Source of the DNA: CAZMXS01 sp964570325
GTDB lineage: Bacteria > Verrucomicrobiota > Kiritimatiellia > CAIQIC01 > CAZMXS01
Direction: 5' to 3'
Assembly: GCA_964570325.1 (NCBI GenBank)
Contig: CAZMXS010000011.1
Coordinates: forward strand, 23,289-87,288
Length of the DNA stretch: 64,000 nucleotides
Part shown: in pieces, positions 9,125 to 17,705 of the stretch
Position numbering within the stretch: position 1 is the stretch's first letter
Layout of the letters: every line of letters starts with the position of its first letter
Made by a program: the position numbers and the translations under genes
Notes under the pieces: model-generated
Told to the model about the DNA's origin: nothing
Seen by the model: only the letters and a program-made list of their open reading frames with translations
Database searches by the model: none

Positions 9125-9582
9125 GCGTCGGCCTGCAGTTCCGCCAGCATCTGCTCGTGCACCCGCACAAAGACCGCCCGATCGGCGGGCGAGACGCGGC
9201 GGCAAAGCCGCGCGAGGGTACGGCGTTTTTCATTGGCCAGGTGCCGCAGCGTCCGCCGGCCCTTGGGGGTGATGACGGCCAGCACCGCGCGGCGGTCGCG
9301 CGGTGAGCGTTGCCGTCGGAGCAGGCCGAGGCGGGTCAGCCGGTCCACCAGGCTGGTGGCGGTGGAGGGGCTGATCTGCGCGGCCAGGGCGAGCGCGCGC
9401 ATCGTGCAGCCATCGCGCTCCGCGATCTCGGCCAGGGCCCAGAGTTGGGGCAGGGTGATCAGGCCGCGCGCCAGGTAGTTGCGTTCCCGACGGATGAGCG
9501 CGCGCATGAAACGCGGCATCAGCGCCGTCATGCGATCAGCAAATTCCGTTAGTCCGAGGCCGCTGGAAATCGGGGCGCGCAT
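9121..9582 (-). CDS. MarR-family repressor of the efflux operon
   Basis: The 153-residue winged-helix protein has a MarR core. Helix ITLPQLWALAEIAERDGCT precedes the recognition helix region ALAAQISPSTATSLVDRLTRLGLL, followed by the wing RQRSPRDRRAVLAVITPKG and a C-terminal dimerisation helix. Such proteins repress their own operon and release DNA when a ligand binds. It is the first gene of the operon, overlapping tolC by 4 nt, and two tandem palindromes sit over its promoter. The start is uncertain: ATG at 9582 gives a ~10-nt leader from the predicted promoter, while an in-frame ATG at 9612 would lie upstream of that start site. No clear Shine-Dalgarno sequence precedes either. Confidence 0.88.
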   Translation of the reverse strand: MRAPISSGLGLTEFADRMTALMPRFMRALIRRERNYLARGLITLPQLWALAEIAERDGCTMRALALAAQISPSTATSLVDRLTRLGLLRRQRSPRDRRAVLAVITPKGRRTLRHLANEKRRTLARLCRRVSPADRAVFVRVHEQMLAELQADA

Positions 9583-9585
9583 AAA

Positions 9586-9628
9586 ATTACGAGCATCGAA
9601 ATGTACGAGCATCGAAATAATTTGTAAA
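9586..9628 (-). promoter_or_regulatory. Efflux operon promoter with two tandem operator-like palindromes
   Basis: On the minus strand, TTTACA (9628..9623) and TACATT (9605..9600) are spaced by exactly 17 nt. The 14-nt sequence ATTTCGATGCTCGT occurs twice, as its complement at 9589-9602 and at 9605-9618, with a 16-nt period. The copy nearer the gene is a full imperfect palindrome of the form ATT-n-CGA-nnn-TCG-n-AAT (9586-9602). The two sites cover the spacer, the -10 and the transcription start, which is where a MarR dimer would block RNA polymerase. Confidence 0.65.
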
Positions 9629-9782
9629 GGGCGGATTTGCGGAAAATGCGCCGGCGGCATCCGGCGGCGGTTGAGGGCGAGTGGGGCGGTCAGCCGTTGA
9701 CCGGCCCGCCGGCGACGCGCGGGCCGGGATGCGCGGGATTCCAGATAAACGGCATCCCGCAACGACCCCGCGCGGGATCGCT

Positions 9783-10256
9783 TCAGCGGATCGGCACGGC
9801 GCCGATCTCGGCTTCAGCGCGATAAGCGCGTCCCTGGTCATCCACGCCGGCAAACGTCCATTTGGTGCGCGGCGCGACCGGTTCGGCATAGCCGTGCCAG
9901 TTGGGGTCGCAAGCGACTGCCTGGCGCGGCTGAAGCCAGCCGTTGGTCAGCGGGCCGCCGAGGGCAAACCATTCATCGAAATCCTGGCTGGTCAGCTTGC
10001 GATTCATGATGTTCTTCGGAACCCATTTCCCATTCAACCAGAAGTAGCCCTCAAAGGTCGTGATTTGGATTGGACGCGCCGTGGCGTTGCTGACCGTGGT
10101 CCGATAATACCACATATAAGGGAACGGATTGGTGCTGATTCCCGGCACGGCATGGACATCGCTCGGATTCGGCGTGTGGGTGACGACGAGCCCGGGATGC
10201 AGGGCGCAGCTCAAGCCGACCAGCCCGAGCGCGGCGGTGAGGATCCGAGATTTCAT
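9783..10256 (-). CDS. Secreted hypothetical protein
   Basis: This 157-residue protein starts with a signal peptide (MKSRILTAALGLVGLSCALHPG). The cysteine after LVGLS could be a lipobox-like site, but the context is not canonical. The mature part is rich in aromatic and beta-forming residues (PFPYMWYYRTTVSN, ITTFEGYFWLNGKWVPKN) and reads like a small immunoglobulin-like or DUF domain that I do not recognise. It begins 4 nt after the stop of metY, so it may be translated from the same message. There is no catalytic motif, and no function is proposed. Confidence 0.6.
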   Translation of the reverse strand: MKSRILTAALGLVGLSCALHPGLVVTHTPNPSDVHAVPGISTNPFPYMWYYRTTVSNATARPIQITTFEGYFWLNGKWVPKNIMNRKLTSQDFDEWFALGGPLTNGWLQPRQAVACDPNWHGYAEPVAPRTKWTFAGVDDQGRAYRAEAEIGAVPIR

Positions 10257-10260
10257 CGCC

Positions 10261-11556
10261 TCACCCCGCCGCTTGCCGCAGGGCTTGCGCGATATCCGCC
10301 TCAATATCTCCCACATCCTCCAGTCCCACCGACAACCGGAGGTAGTCCGGCGTGACGCCGGTTTCCGCCTGTTCGGCGGCCGTCAACTGCTGGTGCGTGG
10401 TTGAAGCCGGGTGAATGACCAGGGTCTTGGCGTCGCCGATGTTGGCGACATGCGAAATGAGTTTCACGGCGTTGATGAACTTCTTGCCCGCGACCGCCCC
10501 GCCCTGGATGCCGAAACCGACCAGGCCGCCGAATCCTCTTTTCAGATACTTCGCCGCGATTCGATGACTGGGGTGTTCCGGAAGCCCCGGATAATTGACC
10601 CAGGCGACCTGCGGTTGCTGCTGCAGCCAGCGCGCCACTGCCAGCGCGTTCTCGGAATGGCGGGCCTGCCGGAGCGCCAGGGTTTCAAGGCCTTGCAGGA
10701 ATTGAAACGCGTTGAAGGGGCTCAGGCACGCGCCCATGTCGCGCAGCAACGTCAGGCGGATTTTGAATGCCAGGGCGACATTGCCCATTCCCGGCACGTT
10801 GCCCAGCGCGTCCCAGTAGACCAGCCCGTGATAGGCCGGATCGGGTTCCGTGAACTCCGGGAACTTGCCGTTATTCCATTTGAACTTGCCGGAATCCACA
10901 ATCACGCCGCCGATCGAGGTCCCGTGGCCGCCAATATACTTCGTGGCCGACGAGGCCAGGATATCGGCGCCGTGCTCGATCGGACGAACCAGACCAATAC
11001 CGACCGTGTTGTCCACGACCAGCGGAATGCCGGCATCATGCGCGATGCGGGCCAGCGCCTCGAAATCGGGCACATCCAGTTTCGGATTGCCGATGGTTTC
11101 GGCGTAGATGGCGCGGGTTCGCGGCGAGAGCGCTTGCGTGAAGGCGGTCAGGTCGCTGGAATTGACGAATTTCACCGTGCGCCCAAGCTTGGGGAACGTG
11201 TGGTGAAACAGCTCATAAGTTCCGCCATAAAGGTTGTTGGCCGACACGATCTCATCGCCCAGCCGCGTGATGGCCAGCAGCGCATACGTGATGGCCGCCT
11301 GGCCTGAGGCCACGCCCAGCGCCGCGGTCGCGCCTTCGATGGCGGCGACGCGTTTCTCAAAGACCTCGGTCGTCGGATTCATCAGGCGCGTGTAGATGTT
11401 GCCGAATTCCTTCAATGCGAAAAGGTTCGCGGCATGATCGGAATCCCGGAATTGGTACGACGTAGTCTGGTAGATGGGCACGGCCCGCGCGCCCGTGGCT
11501 GAATCGGGTTCCTGTCCCGCGTGCAAAGCCAGCGTATTCAATCCATTGTTGTTCAT
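10261..11556 (-). CDS. metY: O-acetylhomoserine aminocarboxypropyltransferase
   Basis: The 431-residue PLP enzyme converts O-acetylhomoserine and sulfide to homocysteine (methionine biosynthesis, cytoplasm). It belongs to the Cys/Met-metabolism family. The N-terminal TLALHAGQEPDSATGARAVP and YQTTSYQFRD are typical. The PLP-lysine segment is ADILASSATKYIGGHGTSIGG, with the lysine in S-A-T-K. The length matches MetY (about 430) rather than the shorter MetB/MetC (about 380-400). The start at 11556 has a strong Shine-Dalgarno sequence, GGAGGTGACC. Related substrates (O-succinylhomoserine) cannot be excluded. I looked for a SAM riboswitch in the leader and saw none. Confidence 0.93.
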   Translation of the reverse strand: MNNNGLNTLALHAGQEPDSATGARAVPIYQTTSYQFRDSDHAANLFALKEFGNIYTRLMNPTTEVFEKRVAAIEGATAALGVASGQAAITYALLAITRLGDEIVSANNLYGGTYELFHHTFPKLGRTVKFVNSSDLTAFTQALSPRTRAIYAETIGNPKLDVPDFEALARIAHDAGIPLVVDNTVGIGLVRPIEHGADILASSATKYIGGHGTSIGGVIVDSGKFKWNNGKFPEFTEPDPAYHGLVYWDALGNVPGMGNVALAFKIRLTLLRDMGACLSPFNAFQFLQGLETLALRQARHSENALAVARWLQQQPQVAWVNYPGLPEHPSHRIAAKYLKRGFGGLVGFGIQGGAVAGKKFINAVKLISHVANIGDAKTLVIHPASTTHQQLTAAEQAETGVTPDYLRLSVGLEDVGDIEADIAQALRQAAG

Positions 11557-11707
11557 GGTCACCTCCGGCCGTGATTTGGGGGACAGTAAGCTGCGCGCGG
11601 CAAAAAAGCAAATGCTTGGCGCGGAAAGACCGGGGGATGAAAAAGGCCGCCGCGTTGAGCTGCAAGAATAACGCGGATCCATAAGCATCCTTCGGCTTGT
11701 GGAATCA

Positions 11708-11736
11708 TTGGCGGCGCGGGCTGTTTTTGCTATGCT
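11708..11736 (+). promoter_or_regulatory. Promoter of the beta-helix protein gene
   Basis: TTGGCG (11708-11713) and TATGCT (11731-11736) are separated by 17 nt. They are followed by an AT-rich stretch and a strong ribosome binding site, GGGGAGGTG, seven bases before the ATG at 11762. The element lies in the divergent region shared with metY. Confidence 0.5.
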
Positions 11737-11761
11737 TTCTTTTTTATTTGGGGAGGTGCCA

Positions 11762-13009
11762 ATGAAAAGCCTGCAGTCGGTCCTTGTCTTATTGTTCGCG
11801 CTTGTTGCCGCGTCGGCCATTTTTGCCCAGGGCCCCTTGGCGCCGCCCAGCGCGCCGGCGCCCATGATGAAAAGTCTGGCGCAGATTGAGCCGCGCACGC
11901 CGATCACCAACCTGCCGGCGACCATTTTCGCGCCGGGTTCATATTACCTTGTCACCAACCTGGCGGGATCGGTTGGCATCACGCTGGCGACGAACAACGT
12001 CACCCTCGATCTTTGCGGGTTCACGCTCACCGGGCCGGGCAAGTTCGCGGGTGGCGCGGCGTGCGGCGTCACCGGGGCTTACGCGAACATCGTCGTGCGC
12101 AACGGACGGATTCGCGAGTGGCCGGGAAATGGAGTCATTGTCGGCGCTGTTGGCGTGCTGGAGGATCTGAATGTCGAGAACTGCGGCGCGAGCGGGTTGA
12201 CGGCGGATCAGCAATCGCGTGTCGCCCGCTGCCGGGTCGGTAACTGCGGGGGGAATGGGGTCTGGGTCTCGCATTCCTCGCGTTTGGAATCATGTCGGCT
12301 GATTGCGAATGCCTCCAACGGCGTCTATGCCGGAAACAATAGCGCGGTTCAGGATACGGAGGCCACTTATAACACGCGCGATGGAATTGCCGCGGGCAAT
12401 GCCAATGCCGTGCATAATTGTGTAGCCGGCAATAATGCCCGAAATGGCATCTGGCTGGGTTTGGGCAGCAGCGCGATCGGCTGCGTGGCCTATTACAACA
12501 GCAGCGACGGGATTTCGGCATCCTCCGGCTGCACCATCCAGGATTGCACGACCCGCGACAACACCGGTTCGGGCATTACCACGGCATCCCGTTGCACGAT
12601 TGTCAATTGCACGGCCTACGAGAACAACCAGTGGGGGATTGGAGTCAACTCGGGATGCACGATCAGCGGATGCACTGCCTCGGAAAATGGCACCAATATC
12701 CTGGCCGGCGCCGGCTGCTATATTTTGAACAACACCTGCATCGGCAGCGGCTATGGCGCCGGGGTCGGGATTCGGATTGCGCCCCGTACATCAGATTCTC
12801 ATTCCGGCAATCGGCTGGAAGGCAACACGGTGAGCAGTCTGGCCATTGGAATTGACGTGCGCGATGGCGGGAACCTGATTGTGCGCAACAGCGCGTGGAA
12901 TAATGCGGTGGGCTACTCGATTACCAATAACAACAGCGTGGGCGGGATCACCAATGTGATGGGCGCCACTTTCACCTGCCTGAACCCATGGGTGAACTTT
13001 GAATTTTGA
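11762..13009 (+). CDS. Secreted right-handed parallel beta-helix protein
   Basis: The 415-residue protein has a clear signal peptide (MKSLQSVLVLLFALVAASAIFAQ). After a Pro-rich linker comes a presentation segment (ITNLPATIFAPGSYYLVTNL). Next are about ten coils of a right-handed beta-helix (residues ~95-380). The repeated pattern of ~22 residues, such as DGISASSGCTIQDCTTRDN then SGITTASRCTIVNCTAYEN, carries regular Cys, Asn and Gly at coil turns. Proteins of this fold commonly bind or cleave polysaccharides, but no lyase catalytic motif is evident. It could be a cell-surface or polysaccharide-associated protein. It is followed 13 nt downstream by a large membrane protein gene. Confidence 0.85.
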   Translation: MKSLQSVLVLLFALVAASAIFAQGPLAPPSAPAPMMKSLAQIEPRTPITNLPATIFAPGSYYLVTNLAGSVGITLATNNVTLDLCGFTLTGPGKFAGGAACGVTGAYANIVVRNGRIREWPGNGVIVGAVGVLEDLNVENCGASGLTADQQSRVARCRVGNCGGNGVWVSHSSRLESCRLIANASNGVYAGNNSAVQDTEATYNTRDGIAAGNANAVHNCVAGNNARNGIWLGLGSSAIGCVAYYNSSDGISASSGCTIQDCTTRDNTGSGITTASRCTIVNCTAYENNQWGIGVNSGCTISGCTASENGTNILAGAGCYILNNTCIGSGYGAGVGIRIAPRTSDSHSGNRLEGNTVSSLAIGIDVRDGGNLIVRNSAWNNAVGYSITNNNSVGGITNVMGATFTCLNPWVNFEF

Positions 13010-13022
13010 CGGTGTGTGATCC

Positions 13023-14879
13023 ATGGATTGCGCCGGGGATCAGTGCGAGCGCGGGAGTAAACCGGCGTCGTCCGGATGGATACGGTTGTTCTGGATCGCG
13101 ATTGCCGGTTATTATGCCGCGATTTTCCTGTTGTCCATCAACCGCGTTGGGCTGAACGACAACGACCAGTTTCTGATGTTTCAGGAATTGCAGTTTTGGA
13201 ATGCGCGGCTTTTCGGATTCGCAAAGCAGTGGACGCCGGTGATGGTGGGCGGAATTTCCCTGGCAGGCGACCCGCAGGTGCCGCAATGGTCGCTGGGCAT
13301 GGCGCTGGGCTATCTGTTCGGACCGTTTTACGGACTGCGGGTCGCGACCATCCTCTATTTCCTCTTCGGGAGGGTGGGCGCCTGGCGGTCTGCCGGCCTG
13401 ATATTCAAACGCGCCGAGCTGCGCGCGTTGGCGGCATCGCTGTTCATCGGGAACGGTTTTTTTGTCTGCCGGCTGGCACATGGGCATATGGACCATATCC
13501 CCTTCCTGGCGTTGCCGCTGGTGCTGTGGTTCCTGCACCGGTTGACGGATCGCTTGCGTGATCTCAATGCCATGAACCGGTTTGGCGCGAGCCTGGCCGC
13601 GGCGCTTGCGCTCGGCGCGGGATTCAGTGTGATGGCGGATGGCGCGCCGGTCGTGATCATCCATTTCTATTTCTGGGTGGCGGTTTATGCCGTTGTGCTG
13701 GCGGCGGTTAAACGGTCGCCAGCGCCAGTGCTGGTTCCGGCGCTGGGCGGCGCGGCGGCATTGCTGCTGGGCGCAGGCTACCTTTGGCCGATGTTGAACG
13801 AGCAGCAGGAATTTCCCCGACTGGTGAAGGACACGTTTACCAATCCGCTGTGCCTGTTATGGTTCATGCTGCTCCCCGTGGGCGGACGGGTGATACCCGC
13901 GCCGGCCAACGGTCATGAGTACAGCGTTTACATCGGGCCGGTGCTGGCCGGGCTGATCTGGGTCTATCGGCGCGAGGCGGCCGCGCGGATTCCAGCGGAA
14001 GCGCGCCGTCCGCTGCTGGTCGCGGCCGTTGTCGCCATCTTGCTGGGCATGGGCAGCCTGACCCTGCTGGGGATTCCAAAATGGCTCAGCCCGTTTGACC
14101 TGTTACGGTCATTGCCCGGCTTTCGCTCCATGAATGTCACGGGCCGCTATTGGGGGTTTCTGGCGCTCCCGCTGTCGCTGTTGGCCGCGGCGGCGATTCA
14201 AGTTTTTCTACAGGATGCCAGCCGAGGCCGCCACGCACACCGGTGGCTGGGCCTGGCGTTGGGACTGCAACTAGCGTTCATGACGGCCTTCCCGTTCCGG
14301 AGCCTGGTGCTTTCGGCCCCGTATCAACCAATTCCATATCGCGGGTTGTTCCCGGCGGATGGCGCGGATATTCGCTATCATGAGGGTGGCGCGCGGATTT
14401 ATCAATACGACTTGATCAGTCCGGTGCAGGGCCTGTTGGACGCCTATAACATGGGTGATTTCATTCATCCGGACATGTTGCCGAATTGTCGCCTGATCCA
14501 GTCGGCGCATGTGGATGGACGGCGCTTCGACACGGATGACTGGCTGGTCGCCCGGTTCACCGACTGGAACCATATTCAGGTGCGACCGGTGAAAAAGCCG
14601 CCCATGGAAGCGCTGGCCGGCTGGGGCACTTTGACCTTGGTGTTCAATCAAGCCTGGCATCGCTATTGGAACTGCGCAGCCGGCCGTGTCCACACGATCA
14701 ACGGACGCAATCTGGCGGTGGACATACCGGTCTCGGCCCTGGCCGCGGGCGCCGTTAATCTGACATTTCACGATTGGGTGAGCGCGCGGGGCACGCGGGT
14801 GACGGCTTGGGCCTGGCCGGTCTGGGCCGTGCTGATGATCCTGCTGACCGTCCCGCTCTGGCGGCGGGCGCCCAGATAA
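13023..14879 (+). CDS. Large polytopic membrane protein, GT-C-like
   Basis: This 618-residue protein has about 10-12 predicted TM segments in residues ~20-460 and a soluble C-terminal region of ~130 residues before a last TM helix (WAWPVWAVLMILLTVPLW). The layout, with a luminal-type loop after TM1 (NRVGLNDNDQFLMFQELQFWN) and a C-terminal periplasmic domain, recalls YfhO/GT-C membrane glycosyltransferases. The usual acidic motif of those families is only weakly suggested. It follows the beta-helix gene closely on the same strand, hinting at an envelope or surface-glycan role. The function is not assigned; homology searches would decide between a GT-C and an uncharacterised transporter-like family. 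Confidence 0.7.
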   Translation: MDCAGDQCERGSKPASSGWIRLFWIAIAGYYAAIFLLSINRVGLNDNDQFLMFQELQFWNARLFGFAKQWTPVMVGGISLAGDPQVPQWSLGMALGYLFGPFYGLRVATILYFLFGRVGAWRSAGLIFKRAELRALAASLFIGNGFFVCRLAHGHMDHIPFLALPLVLWFLHRLTDRLRDLNAMNRFGASLAAALALGAGFSVMADGAPVVIIHFYFWVAVYAVVLAAVKRSPAPVLVPALGGAAALLLGAGYLWPMLNEQQEFPRLVKDTFTNPLCLLWFMLLPVGGRVIPAPANGHEYSVYIGPVLAGLIWVYRREAAARIPAEARRPLLVAAVVAILLGMGSLTLLGIPKWLSPFDLLRSLPGFRSMNVTGRYWGFLALPLSLLAAAAIQVFLQDASRGRHAHRWLGLALGLQLAFMTAFPFRSLVLSAPYQPIPYRGLFPADGADIRYHEGGARIYQYDLISPVQGLLDAYNMGDFIHPDMLPNCRLIQSAHVDGRRFDTDDWLVARFTDWNHIQVRPVKKPPMEALAGWGTLTLVFNQAWHRYWNCAAGRVHTINGRNLAVDIPVSALAAGAVNLTFHDWVSARGTRVTAWAWPVWAVLMILLTVPLWRRAPR

Positions 14880-15086
14880 ACGGTGCGTGCCGGATGCCCG
14901 CATCACCGGTCATCGGCCGGCTGAATGCCGGGATCCCCTGTAGCGAGCGGTTGCAGCTCAAGAGACGATGTTTATTTCCGATGTGACCATTTGAAACCGC
15001 GAATTCAATCGCCCCGGGCGCATGAGCATGCTTTTGCGGCAAATCCTTATCTGGCACCGGGCGCGCCGAACCCGCTTGGACCGGGA

Positions 15087-16574
15087 TCAGCCCGCATGTT
15101 GCCGCTGTAGCGCCTCGGCGTTATGGGCGATGCGACGAATCATGCCGCTGAAGATCAGGCGGTGGAAGGGGTAGAGGATATACCAGTAAGCGAGGCCGGC
15201 CAGCCCTTTGGGCGCGAAGAAGGCGGTTTGCGCCAGTTGGGTCCGGCCGCCTTCGGTCTTGCAAATCTCAAACTCGAGCCAGGCGCGGCCGGGAAGTTTC
15301 ATCTCCGCGCGCAGGCGCATCAGCCGGTTTGGCTCGAGCGCTTCGACACGCCAAAAATCCAGCGCTTCGCCGACGCGGAGCAGTTCGGGATCGCGCCGGC
15401 CGCGCCGCAAGCCGACGCCACCCGCCAGCCGGTCGAGCAGCCCGCGCGCGCGCCATGCCCAGTCCATATAGAGCCAGCCTGCCTCGCCGCCCAGCATCTG
15501 GATCGAGCGGTAAACGGCCTCCCGGCCGGCCCACACGTCAAGCTGGCGGCGCTCGGTGATCAACCCCTCGCGCGCGGCGAGTTCGACGGGCTTGTGCGCG
15601 CCGGGACTGCTGGAGAGCGCGTCGCTCCAGCGGGTGAGCACCCAACCGGATTCCAGTGTGGCCAACGCTTGCGCCACGGCGTCATCGTAGGATGTCAGCC
15701 GGATGTTAGGGAAGAGCTGCCGGGCCAGATCGTTGCGCACGATGACCTCGTTACGCAGACCCTCGACCAGCGGGCGCGCAATCTGGGCGGGTACCGGCGT
15801 AACGAGATGAATCCAGAGCGATGAAAGGCGCGGAGTGAGAAACGGGACCGGCACCAGCACACGTTTCAGGCCGCGCGCGCGGGCCAGATGCAGGATCATG
15901 TCCGCGTAGGTCAGCACATCCGCCCCGCCGATTTCAATGACCCGGTCGGCGCTTTCCGGAACAGTGAAGGCGGCGACCAGGTAATCGAGGACGTTGCGGA
16001 TCGCGATTGGCTGGGTGCGGGTGAACACCCACTTGGGGCAGATGATGAGCGGCATTCGTTCGGTGAGGCTGCGGACCAGTTCAAAGGAAAGGCTGCCGGA
16101 ACCGACGATCACGCCCGCCCGAAACTCGGTCACCGGCACGCCGCCTTCACGCAGGGCGGCGCCGGTTTGCTGGCGCGAGCGCAGATGCGGCGAGAGGTCC
16201 GTGGCGGGGTCGCCGAGGCCGCCGAGATAGATGATTCGCTTGACGCCGGCTTGCGCGGCGGCGCGGCCGAAGTGGCGCGCGGCCGCCACGTCCCGCTCGG
16301 CAAAATGCGCGCCGCCGGCCATGCTGTGGATCAGGTAGTAAGCGGCGGTCACGTTCTGAAAAGCGGCCGGCAGGGTTTCCGGGCGCAGCGCGTCGGCCGT
16401 GACGACCTCGACGGCGCGCCGCCATTCGCGCCCCGCAACGCGGGTCGGATCGCGGACCAGGCAGCGCACGCGGTATTGCGCTTCGACCAGGCGCGGTACC
16501 AGCCGGCCGCCCACGTAGCCGGTGGCGCCGGTGACCAGGATCAGCGGCGGGGCGGGAGGGTCTTCCATCGCCAT
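15087..16574 (-). CDS. SDR-family oxidoreductase fused to DUF2867
   Basis: The 495-residue protein has an atypical short-chain dehydrogenase (NAD(P)-binding Rossmann) domain with TGATGYVGG at residues 15-23. The NmrA/complex-I-39-kDa-like YYLIHSMAGGAHFAERD region follows, with no canonical Y-x3-K. The C-terminal ~150 residues (GLRRGRRDPELLRVGEALDFWRVE ... LAYWYILYPFHRLIFSGM) match the DUF2867 domain often fused to such reductases. The family is cytoplasmic or membrane-associated and of unknown substrate, and has been linked to quinone or lipid redox in other bacteria. The start at 16574 (MAMEDPP) has GAGG eight bases upstream. An in-frame ATG at 16568 is the alternative. Confidence 0.85.
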   Translation of the reverse strand: MAMEDPPAPPLILVTGATGYVGGRLVPRLVEAQYRVRCLVRDPTRVAGREWRRAVEVVTADALRPETLPAAFQNVTAAYYLIHSMAGGAHFAERDVAAARHFGRAAAQAGVKRIIYLGGLGDPATDLSPHLRSRQQTGAALREGGVPVTEFRAGVIVGSGSLSFELVRSLTERMPLIICPKWVFTRTQPIAIRNVLDYLVAAFTVPESADRVIEIGGADVLTYADMILHLARARGLKRVLVPVPFLTPRLSSLWIHLVTPVPAQIARPLVEGLRNEVIVRNDLARQLFPNIRLTSYDDAVAQALATLESGWVLTRWSDALSSSPGAHKPVELAAREGLITERRQLDVWAGREAVYRSIQMLGGEAGWLYMDWAWRARGLLDRLAGGVGLRRGRRDPELLRVGEALDFWRVEALEPNRLMRLRAEMKLPGRAWLEFEICKTEGGRTQLAQTAFFAPKGLAGLAYWYILYPFHRLIFSGMIRRIAHNAEALQRQHAG

Positions 16575-16659
16575 CCATCCTCGATTTTCGACTTTCGACT
16601 TGCGCTTGCCGGCGGTGAAGCCAAACGCCCGGCGCAATCTGAGCCGCGCGCGCGGTCGC

Positions 16660-16983
16660 TCATTCCTTCCTGACCCACTGCCCGCCGCGCAGAATCCACT
16701 CGGAAAGACCGGAGAACTCGAAGACTTCCTTGACTGCGCCGCCCAGGTTATAGAGCAGGAACTTGCCGCCGGCCTCGGCGACTTTTTTGCTGAGCGTCAG
16801 CAGGCTCTTGAGGCCGGCGCTGCTGATAAACTGAAGATTGCCCAAGTCAACGATCAGACTTTTCTCGCCGGCGTCGAGCAGGCGCTGGCATTCCTCCTCG
16901 AAGAAGCGCGCGTTTTGGGCGTCCATACGGCCCGAGATCTTCAGCACGGTCACATCGCCAGGGCGTTCGATCTCCAGCCTCAT
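16660..16983 (-). CDS. STAS-domain anti-sigma-factor antagonist-like protein
   Basis: The protein is 107 residues and a single STAS domain. It has the SpoIIAA/RsbV-like order: VTVLKISGRMDAQNARFFEEE, then SLIVDLGNLQFISSAGLKSLLTLSKKV, where Ser of the IS-S-AG-L motif is the usual phosphorylation site of partner-switching modules. No anti-sigma kinase or phosphatase partner is encoded nearby, so it may answer to a remote RsbW-like kinase. It overlaps the 95-residue membrane protein gene by 4 nt (ATGA) and could be co-transcribed behind the hydrogenase operon, which ends 33 nt further upstream. Confidence 0.85.
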   Translation of the reverse strand: MRLEIERPGDVTVLKISGRMDAQNARFFEEECQRLLDAGEKSLIVDLGNLQFISSAGLKSLLTLSKKVAEAGGKFLLYNLGGAVKEVFEFSGLSEWILRGGQWVRKE

Positions 16984-17267
16984 GGCGCCCCCCGGGCGCC
17001 CGGGCGGATCAGCCGGCGGGCGAGGGCCAGCGGGATGCAGCCGGCGTCGAGCACCGCCGGGAGCCAGGCCCAAAGGTCGAGGTTGGGGGCAGGGATCAGC
17101 AACATGGCGATGCACCCGCATAACCCACCGGCATATGGGACCGGCATGTTCTCCCGTTGCAATCGCCGCATGCGCAGCGCGGCCAGACCATTGGCAATCG
17201 CGACCCAGATAAAAAACAACGCCAAAGGAACCGCCACCCCCCAGCGCAGATAATCAAGGCCGGTCAT
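16980..17267 (-). CDS. Small membrane protein (95 aa)
   Basis: This protein has two to three hydrophobic segments: YLRWGVAVPLALFFIWVAI, YAGGLCGCIAMLLIP and LWAWLPAVLDAGCIPLAL. A basic RMRRLQREN loop lies between the first and second. I recognise no family. The start at 17267 has a good ribosome binding site (GGGAGGATAAT). It lies 33 nt after the ferredoxin-like subunit gene mbhN and is coupled by ATGA to the STAS gene. Whether it belongs functionally to the hydrogenase is unclear: mbh operons elsewhere do not contain it, so I regard it as a separate unit with possible read-through. Confidence 0.65.
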   Translation of the reverse strand: MTGLDYLRWGVAVPLALFFIWVAIANGLAALRMRRLQRENMPVPYAGGLCGCIAMLLIPAPNLDLWAWLPAVLDAGCIPLALARRLIRPGARGAP

Positions 17268-17300
17268 GACATTATCCTCCCGGGTTCAGCGGGCTGCGTT

Positions 17301-17702
17301 TCAGCCCAACACCAGATTCTGCGAGTAGCGGTCGGTGTCGGCAATCAAAAATTCCTCGGTCATTTCCAGGCAATTCTTGGGGCAGACCTCGGTGCATTGG
17401 GCGCAACTGATGCACTGGCCGACGAAAATCCGGATTTTCTTTTCCTCGGGGATCATCTCGATCGCGTGCGCCGGGCAGACCTTGACGCAAAGCGTGCAGC
17501 CGATGCAGGCCGGCTTGGTGTAGCGAATCTTGCCGCGCATTCGAGGAGGGACGGGCACAGGCGGCTGGACGGCCGCCTGGCCGCCTTGCACCTGCGCAAG
17601 GAAGCCGGTCACGGTTTCCGGCAGATGCGCCGCGGGAAAGGGGTTGGTTATGGGCTTGCGCGGCAACTGGTTCAGCAATTCGGGCACCATCGGGAAACGC
17701 AT
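17301..17702 (-). CDS. mbhN: Mbh hydrogenase ferredoxin-like subunit (NuoI-like)
   Basis: The 133-residue protein has two [4Fe-4S] cluster motifs: C66-x2-C69-x2-C72-x3-C76-P and C97-x2-C100-x2-C103-x3-C107-P. In complex I and Mbh this subunit sits in the peripheral arm and passes electrons from ferredoxin toward the NuoB-like subunit and the NiFe site. The N-terminal ~55 residues form a Pro-rich segment that is not part of the ferredoxin fold. It is the last gene of the fourteen-gene operon, starting 3 nt after the mbhM stop, which is its usual position in Pyrococcus. Confidence 0.92.
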   Translation of the reverse strand: MRFPMVPELLNQLPRKPITNPFPAAHLPETVTGFLAQVQGGQAAVQPPVPVPPRMRGKIRYTKPACIGCTLCVKVCPAHAIEMIPEEKKIRIFVGQCISCAQCTEVCPKNCLEMTEEFLIADTDRYSQNLVLG

Positions 17703-17705
17703 GGT

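Noticed and set aside
10411..11307. 298-codon plus-strand frame
   Set aside because: It is antisense to metY with typical shadow composition and no start signal.
11557..11761. SAM riboswitch upstream of metY
   Set aside because: The leader has a Shine-Dalgarno and a few short stems but none of the conserved SAM-riboswitch cores could be recognised.
16660..17267. STAS and 95-aa genes as extra hydrogenase subunits
   Set aside because: They follow mbhN closely but have their own ribosome binding site, and no Mbh-type operon I know contains them; kept as separate genes.
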